Source: Allomesorhizobium sp043769475 (GTDB lineage Bacteria > Pseudomonadota > Alphaproteobacteria > Rhizobiales > Rhizobiaceae). From it: 64,000 bases of DNA. Each line of letters begins with the position of its first letter. The stretch's first letter is position 1. The position numbers and the translations under genes are program-made. Under the pieces are notes generated by a model. The model searched no databases, was not told the DNA's origin, and worked only from the letters and a program-made list of their open reading frames with translations. Below are positions 58,047-64,000 of the stretch, piece after piece. Location of the stretch: NCBI RefSeq assembly GCF_043769475.1, contig NZ_CP171729.1, positions 1,054,001 to 1,118,000 of the forward strand. The letters are read 5' to 3'.

Positions 58047-59584
58047 TGATCGCCCAATCCCAGGGCCGGCTGCAGGGCCGCCGGCCACTGTCGATCATCG
58101 ACATCGGGTCGAACTCGATCCGCCTCGTCATCTATGAGGGCATCGCCCGTTCGCCGACCGTTCTGTTCAACGAAAAGATGCTTGCCGGCCTGGGCCGCGG
58201 CATCGTTTCGACCGGCAGGCTCGACCCGGAAGCGGTTACCCGCGCCATCGAGGAGTTCCGGAGATTTCGCGCGCTTTCGGACCAGGCCGGCGCGGAGGAG
58301 CTTCATGTCATCGCCACCGCCGCTGCACGCGAGGCGGTAAACGGTCCCGACTTCATCCACCGCGCCGAAAATATCCTCGGCACCGAAATCCGCGTGCTTA
58401 GCGGCCGCGAAGAGGCCCATTACTCGGCGCTTGGGGTGATCTCCGGCTTCCACCCGGCCGACGGCATCGCTGGCGATCTCGGCGGCGGCAGCCTCGAGCT
58501 TGTCGATGTGGCGGGCGAGGCGATCGGCGACGGCATCACTTTGCCTCTCGGCGGCCTGAGATTGCAGGATATGTCCAGGAACTCGCCTGCCGTAGCCGCA
58601 CGGATCGCACGAGAGGAGCTTGCCAAGGCCAAGCTGCTCAAGGCCGGGCAGGGCAGGGTGTTCTATGCGGTCGGCGGCACGTGGCGAAACCTTGCCCGTC
58701 TGCACATGAACATGACCGGCTACCCGCTCAACGTCATGCACCATTACGAACTGGGCATCGAAAGCTCCTCCGCCTTCCTGAGGCAGGTCGCGCGCGGCGA
58801 CATCGACAAGATGAAGGGCATCGAGGGCATCTCGAAGAACCGCCGCACCCTGCTGCCTTACGGCGCCGCCGTTCTGCTTGAGATCATCGCCGCGATGGAG
58901 CCGTCGAAGATCGTGGTCTCGGCGCTCGGCGTTCGCGAGGGCTTCCTGTTTTCGCTGCTATCGAAGCAGGAGCAGCGCCTCGATCCGCTGATTGCGGCCT
59001 CCGAGGAGCTTGCCGTGTTGCGCGCCCGCTCCGTCACTCACGCCCACGAACTGGTGCAGTGGACGGGGCAATCGCTTGCCGCCTTCGGTGTCGAGGAGAC
59101 GGAAGAGGAAGCCCGTTATCGCCACGCCGCCTGTCTGCTGGCCGACATCGGCTGGCGTGCGCATCCCGAATACCGCGGCACGCAGTCGCTGAACATCATC
59201 GCGCATGCCTCCTTCATCGGCGTCGACCATCCCGGCCGCGCCTTCCTGGCGCTGGCCAATTTCTACCGCCACGAAGGGCTGTTCACCGAGGCGGCCGCTT
59301 CGGTGCTGACCGCGCTGGCAACGCCACGTTATGTCGAGCGTGCCCGGCTGCTCGGCGGACTGCTACGCGTCGTTTATTTGCTGTCGGCGTCAATGCCCGG
59401 CGTCATTCCGAAGCTCAGATGGGAAAACCGCGTCGGCGGCGCCTTGGCATTGGTCATTCCTTCCAGCCATGCCGGGCTGGCCGGCGAGCGCCCGGCCGGA
59501 CGGCTGGCGCAACTGGGGAAGCTCACCGGGCGCAAGCTCGAACTCGCCGTGGAAGGCGAGCAGGCGATCTTCGCGATCAAATAG
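58046..59584 (+). CDS. ppx: Exopolyphosphatase (Ppx/GppA family)
   Basis: A 512-residue Ppx/GppA phosphatase that removes terminal phosphate from polyphosphate or pppGpp. The actin-fold motifs are SIIDIGSNSIRLVIYEG, IAGDLGGGSLELVDVAGEAI and YAVGGTWRNLARLHM; the C-terminal half has HD-like helices (HAHELVQWTGQ; YRHAACLLADIGWRAHPEYR). Coupled to ppk. Confidence 0.95.
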   Translation: MIAQSQGRLQGRRPLSIIDIGSNSIRLVIYEGIARSPTVLFNEKMLAGLGRGIVSTGRLDPEAVTRAIEEFRRFRALSDQAGAEELHVIATAAAREAVNGPDFIHRAENILGTEIRVLSGREEAHYSALGVISGFHPADGIAGDLGGGSLELVDVAGEAIGDGITLPLGGLRLQDMSRNSPAVAARIAREELAKAKLLKAGQGRVFYAVGGTWRNLARLHMNMTGYPLNVMHHYELGIESSSAFLRQVARGDIDKMKGIEGISKNRRTLLPYGAAVLLEIIAAMEPSKIVVSALGVREGFLFSLLSKQEQRLDPLIAASEELAVLRARSVTHAHELVQWTGQSLAAFGVEETEEEARYRHAACLLADIGWRAHPEYRGTQSLNIIAHASFIGVDHPGRAFLALANFYRHEGLFTEAAASVLTALATPRYVERARLLGGLLRVVYLLSASMPGVIPKLRWENRVGGALALVIPSSHAGLAGERPAGRLAQLGKLTGRKLELAVEGEQAIFAIK

Positions 59585-59601
59585 CAGACAGCCGCTCGCC
59601 T

Positions 59602-60003
59602 TCAGTCGCGCCTTGCGTCGACTGACAGCGCGCCAGGTCCATGGACGGCGAGAACCAGGAAGCCGCCGGCGATGGCGATGTTCTTCATCAGCGCCTGCAT
59701 GTTCATCAGCACCAGCACCGGATCGTCGCCTCCCCGGCCGTAGTGGCCAAAATACGCGGCAGCGAGGCAGAACGCGGCAAGCAGCCAGCACGCGATCCGG
59801 GTCTGGAAGCCGACCAGGATACACAAGCCCGCGATCAGTTCGAATAGGCCGCTGGCCCATGTCACCAAGTCCGGCATCGGCAGGCCGAGGTCGGTGAAAT
59901 AGGCAGTCGTGCCCTCGATGTCGCCGAATTTGTCGAAGCTGGCCAGGATGAACATGGCCGCAAGGAGAATGCGGCCGACGAGAACGATCGCGCTGCCAGT
60001 CAT
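59602..60003 (-). CDS. DoxX family membrane protein
   Basis: A 133-residue DoxX/MauE-like protein with four TMs: AIVLVGRILLAAMFILASFD, PDLVTWASGLFELIAGLCIL, VGFQTRIACWLLAAFCLAAA, and a last helix with MKNIAIAGGFLVLAVHGPGA. The family includes subunits of thiol or quinone-linked oxidoreductases. A paralogue lies just upstream, separated by a terminator. Confidence 0.85.
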   Translation of the reverse strand: MTGSAIVLVGRILLAAMFILASFDKFGDIEGTTAYFTDLGLPMPDLVTWASGLFELIAGLCILVGFQTRIACWLLAAFCLAAAYFGHYGRGGDDPVLVLMNMQALMKNIAIAGGFLVLAVHGPGALSVDARRD

Positions 60004-60081
60004 GGTAATTCCCCGAATTGCAGATCGGGAAAAGATACTGCGTTTTCGTTTGCGGGCGAGTCACGGCGAGCGCGTGAACGC

Positions 60082-60111
60082 AAAAAAGCCCGGGCGAACC
60101 CGGGCTTTTTT
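60082..60111 (-). terminator. Strong bidirectional terminator
   Basis: A perfect stem AAAAAAGCCCGGG/CCCGGGCTTTTTT with loop CGAA, placed between the two DoxX genes and 15 bp after the stop of the upstream one. Confidence 0.9.
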
Positions 60112-60125
60112 GAATGCGGATAAGA

Positions 60126-60548
60126 TCAGCCGCGGCCGTCGACCGAAAGCGCACCGGCGCCGAAAGCTGCAAGCACGGCCAGCCCACCGGCAATCGCCAG
60201 GTTCTTCTGGAAGAACAGAAGCTGGACCTGGTCGGCAAAGTCGAGATGCGCGATCAGGGTGGCCGCGATGGTGAAGAGCGCCAGCGCGATTGCGGCGATT
60301 CGCGTCTGGTAGCCTACCAGTATCGCGAGACCGCCAAAGAGTTCGAGCAGGCCGACGAGAACCGCTACCACGGTCGGGAAGGGCAGGCCGATGCTGCCGA
60401 ACCAGCCGGCTGTTCCGGCGATGCCGGTGAGCTTGGCGAAGCCAGCAAGAATGAAGATCAGCGAAAGCAGGACGCGTCCGACCGCGATCAGGGCGGCGTT
60501 GTTGGCGACGAAGCCGCTCTTGACGACAGCGACGTTGGAAGAAGACAT
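60126..60548 (-). CDS. DoxX family membrane protein (second copy)
   Basis: A 140-residue paralogue: AVGRVLLSLIFILAGFAKLT, FPTVVAVLVGLLELFGGLAI, LVGYQTRIAAIALALFTIAA and QKNLAIAGGLAVLAAFGAGA. It is the more complete of the pair. The two share the G-L-x-E-L-x-G-x-x-I-L-V-G-x-Q-T-R-I-A pattern, so arose by duplication. Confidence 0.85.
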   Translation of the reverse strand: MSSSNVAVVKSGFVANNAALIAVGRVLLSLIFILAGFAKLTGIAGTAGWFGSIGLPFPTVVAVLVGLLELFGGLAILVGYQTRIAAIALALFTIAATLIAHLDFADQVQLLFFQKNLAIAGGLAVLAAFGAGALSVDGRG

Positions 60549-60650
60549 GAGTGATTCTCCGGAGGGTTTATTCCTCCGCCAGATAAACGAATCCGGCCGC
60601 TCACCAAAGCCCGGAATTTGGCGACAGATCGTTCACAGGAGAATATTTTT

Positions 60651-62042
60651 CTAGCCGGGACGCGTCATGTCCTCGGGGCGGACCAGCCGCTCATATTCCT
60701 CTTCGGTGACAAGCCCGGTGGCGAGCGTTTCCTCGCGCAAGGTGGTGCCGTTCTTGTGCGCCGTCTTGGCGATTTTGGCAGCATTATCGTAGCCGATTTT
60801 CGGCGCCAGCGCCGTCACCAGCATCAGCGACCGGTCGAGCGCCGCCTTGATGTTGTCTTCGCGAGCCTCGATGCCCACGACGCAATTGTCGGTGAACGAG
60901 ACCGCCGCGTCGGCCATGAGTTGCACCGATTGCAGGAAATTGTAGGCCATCAGCGGATTGTAGACATTGAGTTCGAAATGGCCCTGGCTGCCGGCGAAGG
61001 TGATAGCTGCATGATTGCCGAACACCTGGACGCAGACCTGCGTCAGCGCCTCACACTGGGTCGGATTGACCTTGCCAGGCATGATAGACGAGCCCGGCTC
61101 GTTTTCCGGCAGCGCCAGTTCTCCGAGCCCTGAGCGCGGGCCCGAGCCGAGGAAACGGATGTCGTTGGCGATCTTGAACAGGGCGGCCGCTGCCGCGTTG
61201 ATCGCGCCGTGCGAAAAAACCATCGAATCGTGCGCTGCCAGCGCCTCGAACTTGTTGGGCGCCGTGACGAAGGCGAGGCCGGTGATGGCGGCGACGCGCT
61301 CGGCGACCTTTTCGGCGAAGCCGACCGGCGCGTTGAGGCCCGTGCCGACCGCGGTGCCGCCTTGCGCCAGTTCCATCAGCCCGGGCAGGGTCAACTCGAT
61401 CCGCTTTATCGACGAAGCAACCTGCGCGGCGTAGCCGGAAAATTCCTGGCCGAGCGTCAGCGGCGTGGCGTCCTGCGTGTGGGTGCGTCCGATCTTGACG
61501 ATATTGGCGAACGCCCTGGTCTTGGCTTCCAGGGCGGCACGCAGATGCCGTAAGGCGGGCAGCAGGTGATGAACGATCCGATCGGCGCAAGCGATGTGCA
61601 TTGCCGTGGGATAGGTGTCGTTCGACGACTGGCTCATGTTGACGTGGTCGTTTGGATGGACCGGCTTCTTCGATCCCATGACGCCGCCCAGCATTTCGAT
61701 GGCGCGGTTGGAAATGACCTCGTTGGCGTTCATGTTGGATTGCGTGCCGGAACCGGTCTGCCAGACCACCAGCGGGAAATGCTCGTCGAGCTTGCCCTCG
61801 ATGACCTCCTGCGCCGCCTTGACGATCGTCTCGCCGAGCGCCGGATCGAGGCATCCAAGTTCCATGTTGGCTTCCGCGGCGGCGCGCTTGACGATGCCGA
61901 GCGCCCGCACCACCGACAGCGGCTGCTTTTCCCAACCGATCCTGAAATTGCCGAGCGAACGCTCGGCCTGCGCGCCCCAGTAGCGGTCGGCAGTGACTTG
62001 GATCGGCCCGAACGTGTCGGTTTCGGTTCTTTCAGCGCACAC
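60651..62042 (-). CDS. fumC: Fumarate hydratase class II
   Basis: A 463-residue iron-independent fumarase of the TCA cycle. Signature GSSIMPGKVNPTQCEALTQ holds the active loop serine; other stretches are TGSGTQSNMNANEVISNRAI, HPNDHVNMSQSSNDTYPTAM and GRTHTQDATPLTLGQEFSGY (catalytic His and Thr). Normal length and no lesion. Single gene. Confidence 0.97.
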   Translation of the reverse strand: MCAERTETDTFGPIQVTADRYWGAQAERSLGNFRIGWEKQPLSVVRALGIVKRAAAEANMELGCLDPALGETIVKAAQEVIEGKLDEHFPLVVWQTGSGTQSNMNANEVISNRAIEMLGGVMGSKKPVHPNDHVNMSQSSNDTYPTAMHIACADRIVHHLLPALRHLRAALEAKTRAFANIVKIGRTHTQDATPLTLGQEFSGYAAQVASSIKRIELTLPGLMELAQGGTAVGTGLNAPVGFAEKVAERVAAITGLAFVTAPNKFEALAAHDSMVFSHGAINAAAAALFKIANDIRFLGSGPRSGLGELALPENEPGSSIMPGKVNPTQCEALTQVCVQVFGNHAAITFAGSQGHFELNVYNPLMAYNFLQSVQLMADAAVSFTDNCVVGIEAREDNIKAALDRSLMLVTALAPKIGYDNAAKIAKTAHKNGTTLREETLATGLVTEEEYERLVRPEDMTRPG

Positions 62043-62140
62043 GGTCCGTCTCCCGGAAATTTTTCAATGCCGGCAACGGCCTACCGCTTTGCACAATGGG
62101 CTTCAAGCGCAGATTGGGCGGGCATTCGATACAAATCGGT

Positions 62141-62905
62141 TCAAAGCAGTGAACGCCCTGTACGCGCAAGCCTGAACGCTTCCGGGGGCTTGTAAAAGTG
62201 CCTCTGCAGGCGGGGGAGCAGGTCGCCTTGCCAAGCGGCGGAACTGGCCAGCGCCGATTGGTGGCGTGCGTGCGCCGCAGCATCGGCGAAGCGGAAGAAC
62301 GCGACGAACACATTTTCATTGGCGCGCACCGGCAGGCGCGGAAAACTATTTTCCGCGTGTTCGGTGACGAAAGCGGCGAGGAGCGGCGCTCCGAGACCGG
62401 CAAGCTGCGGCGCTGCTTCCTTCCGGAACAAATCGACGAAATCCGCTTCCCCGGCGGGTTCGACGTGGAAGACCGTCGCCGTGACAATGGTGCCTGCGGG
62501 GTCGCGCCCGCCGCGTTCGGCTCCGGTGAGGTCGAAGGCCGAACCCGGCCATGCCGGCGTAAGCAACAGCACGTCGTCGGATGAGATCATCGTGGCGTTG
62601 GCGGCGTCCTTGTGCTCGGCCCAGACCGGACCGCCATAGAAGGCTTCCAGCGACGCCCGCCGCGCTTCCATGTCGTCGAAGCCGCGCAGCCAGATAAGCC
62701 GATCGGGACGGTCCAGGTCGCGGAACTGGCCGATGACCTTCATGCCGGTCTCTTCCTGTGGTTCGACGAGATGGTTGTCGAAGACGTCGATCAGCGCATC
62801 ACGCCTGCCGGGATGGAGCGTATACTGGCGCAGTTCGACGACCGGCGAGAACCTCGTTTGCGCGCCGTTTGCGAATACGCCGGCAGTCCAGGCCTGTTCG
62901 TCCAT
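62141..62905 (-). CDS. NIPSNAP family protein
   Basis: A 254-residue protein with two ferredoxin-like NIPSNAP/DABB units: VVELRQYTLHPGRRDALIDV, LIWLRGFDDMEARRASLEAF YG in the first, and ATVFHVEPAGEADFVDLFRK, ENVFVAFFRFADAAAHARHQ in the second. Function is unclear in bacteria. The ATG at 62905 lies next to palindromic operators and a divergent TetR gene that probably represses it. Confidence 0.85.
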   Translation of the reverse strand: MDEQAWTAGVFANGAQTRFSPVVELRQYTLHPGRRDALIDVFDNHLVEPQEETGMKVIGQFRDLDRPDRLIWLRGFDDMEARRASLEAFYGGPVWAEHKDAANATMISSDDVLLLTPAWPGSAFDLTGAERGGRDPAGTIVTATVFHVEPAGEADFVDLFRKEAAPQLAGLGAPLLAAFVTEHAENSFPRLPVRANENVFVAFFRFADAAAHARHQSALASSAAWQGDLLPRLQRHFYKPPEAFRLARTGRSLL

Positions 62906-62918
62906 GCAGTTTCTCCAA

Positions 62919-62938
62919 AACAGGGTGATTGCCCTGTT
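62919..62938. promoter_or_regulatory. TetR-type operator in the divergent promoter
   Basis: AACAGGGTGATTGCCCTGTT has perfect 7-bp arms (AACAGGG/CCCTGTT) with a 6-bp spacer, and a weaker second palindrome ACCGGTTGCCCGGT follows at 62946-62959. It lies 14 bp before the NIPSNAP start. Confidence 0.65.
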
Positions 62939-62999
62939 AATAACAGACCGGTTGCCCGGTTTTGTCAATGTGCTATTTTCGCGGTGAAGGAGTGCGGTG

Positions 63000-63608
63000 A
63001 TGGTTGGACGAACGGGAAGCCCGCACAGACGGACGAACGACCCCGAAGGCATGCGGCAGAGGATACTGGACGTGGCCGAACTGGCCTTCCAGGAACGAGG
63101 GTATCACGCTACCAGCCTGGGCGACCTGATGCAGGCCGCGGGGGTGACGGGCGGCGCGCTGCACCACCATTTCGCGACTAAGAAGGCGCTTGGCATGGCG
63201 GTGATCGCCGAGCGGGTGGCGGCGGCGGTGGAAGAGACATGGCTAAGGCCAATCGAGGAAGCGGCGTCGGCGCGTGAAGGCGTCGCCCAAGTCTTTGCGG
63301 CGGTGGCCGGCGAACTGGAGCGCCAAGGTTTCGTGCGCGGCTGCCCGCTCAACAATCTGGCGCATGAATTGTCGCTGGCCGATGACGATTTCCGCTTGGT
63401 GCTCGCCGGCATCTTCGAGGCGTGGCGGGAGGCCATCGCCGACAGGCTGCGGCTCGACCAGGAAAGCGGCGCGGAGCAGGGAACCGATCCGGACCGCTTC
63501 GCCGCGCTGACGGTCGCAGCCTATTCCGGGGCGATGTCCATGGCCAAGACCGAGCAGGATGCCGGCATGCTGAGGGTTTGCGCCGAGGCGCTGGCGGCGG
63601 GCCGCTGA
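63000..63608 (+). CDS. TetR/AcrR family regulator
   Basis: A 202-residue repressor: HTH region MRQRILDVAELAFQERGYHA, TSLGDLMQAAGVTGGALHHH, FATKKALGMAVI, then a ligand-binding helical domain with RGCPLNNLAHELSLADDDFR, resembling the TetR_C_16-like (LmrA/YxaF) group. It starts at ATG 63000 with GAAGGAG upstream (a GTG at 62997 is also in frame). Divergent from the NIPSNAP gene, its likely target. Confidence 0.88.
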   Translation: MVGRTGSPHRRTNDPEGMRQRILDVAELAFQERGYHATSLGDLMQAAGVTGGALHHHFATKKALGMAVIAERVAAAVEETWLRPIEEAASAREGVAQVFAAVAGELERQGFVRGCPLNNLAHELSLADDDFRLVLAGIFEAWREAIADRLRLDQESGAEQGTDPDRFAALTVAAYSGAMSMAKTEQDAGMLRVCAEALAAGR

Positions 63609-63646
63609 CGCCCGCCCGGTCCGTTGCCCGAAAGGGCGGGGCTGCG

Positions 63647-64000
63647 TCAGACGAATCCCAACTGCTGTACCGTCTGGAACAGAGCGAGCAGCATGATGAG
63701 GCAGCCGACGAGCCGCAGAAGTGTCTGCTCGCGCATCGCCTTGACCATCCATCCGGCAAGTGGCGCGGCGACTATGCCGCCCACGATCAGCCCCAGCACT
63801 GAGCTTGCATGCGTCGACAGCGCCCCCGCCTCCTGCCAGTGCCCAGTGACGAGCGCGACGATGAAGGTGATGGACACTGCGAGCGTGATCAGGAATTCGC
63901 TGGCGTTGACGGTACCGATCACATAGCGGGGCGGTGCGCCGGCCCCGAGCAACCCAGTGACCACCATCGGCCCCCATCCGCCGCCGCCCGCCGCGTCCAG
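63647..64000 (-). CDS. TSUP (TauE/SafE) family permease, C-terminal part
   Basis: The C-terminal 117 residues or so of a sulfite-exporter-family permease; the 5' end lies beyond the window. Seen: GPMVVTGLLGAGAPPRYVIG, TVNASEFLITLAVSITFIVA, VLGLIVGGIVAAPLAGWMVK and a final TM (RLVGCLIMLLALFQTV). The NASEF and PLAGW motifs are family hallmarks. Transport substrate unknown. Confidence 0.85.
   Translation of the reverse strand: MDAAGGGGWGPMVVTGLLGAGAPPRYVIGTVNASEFLITLAVSITFIVALVTGHWQEAGALSTHASSVLGLIVGGIVAAPLAGWMVKAMREQTLLRLVGCLIMLLALFQTVQQLGFV

Overview
The window is about 64 kb of GC-rich alphaproteobacterial chromosome. HdaA with a clamp-binding motif, the AapJQMP amino-acid transporter, a Ros/MucR regulator, a SyrA-type exopolysaccharide repressor, DUF982 and DUF1236 proteins and complex I NDUFS4/NDUFS6-type subunits point to Rhizobiales, most likely Phyllobacteriaceae close to Mesorhizobium. 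The genus is inferred from gene content, not from a search.

Layout. 1-9.5 kb is core: an ABC-F ATPase tail, a molybdopterin oxidoreductase, a purM-purN-phosphohistidine phosphatase operon, and a CDP-alcohol phosphatidyltransferase/AI-2E permease/hdaA/GGDEF run. 9.5-13.9 kb is accessory and decaying: a GH114 gene fragment, a methyltransferase, a secreted GH5 enzyme, an intact GH114-like protein, then remnants of two RTX proteins and an SRAP peptidase. 14.0-33.0 kb is an integrative element in the 3' end of tRNA-Arg(TCT), bounded by a 19-bp direct repeat. It holds a primase and RepA-like ATPase followed by a repeat array, prohead protease and terminase small subunit genes cut off by an IS5-type insertion, many small cargo genes (phasin, CsbD, DUF883, DUF3606, DUF982, DUF1059, DUF1236), a SyrA-type protein, a MucR homologue lacking zinc ligands, an AlpA-like gene and a deleted integrase. 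33.1-33.5 kb carries NDUFS4 and tRNA-Pro(TGG). 33.5-38.75 kb is a second, degraded island, bounded by tRNA-Pro and a partial copy of it, with a broken MscS channel, an outer-membrane protein, a DUF6065 remnant and an asparagine-synthetase-like protein. 38.8-64 kb is core again: two coupled hybrid histidine kinases (one with eleven HAMP-like units), metC, aapJQMP, a flavin monooxygenase, NDUFS6, ppk-ppx, two DoxX proteins, fumC, a NIPSNAP/TetR divergent pair and the end of a TSUP permease.

Several otherwise well-conserved genes (ABC-F, hdaA, both kinases, the asparagine-synthetase-like gene) are broken by single-base indels. Some fall in identical sequence contexts, so sequencing artefact must be considered beside real decay. 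The MscS, DUF6065, RTX, SRAP, GH114-fragment and integrase genes carry multiple lesions or deletions and look truly dead. No rRNA or CRISPR array was seen.
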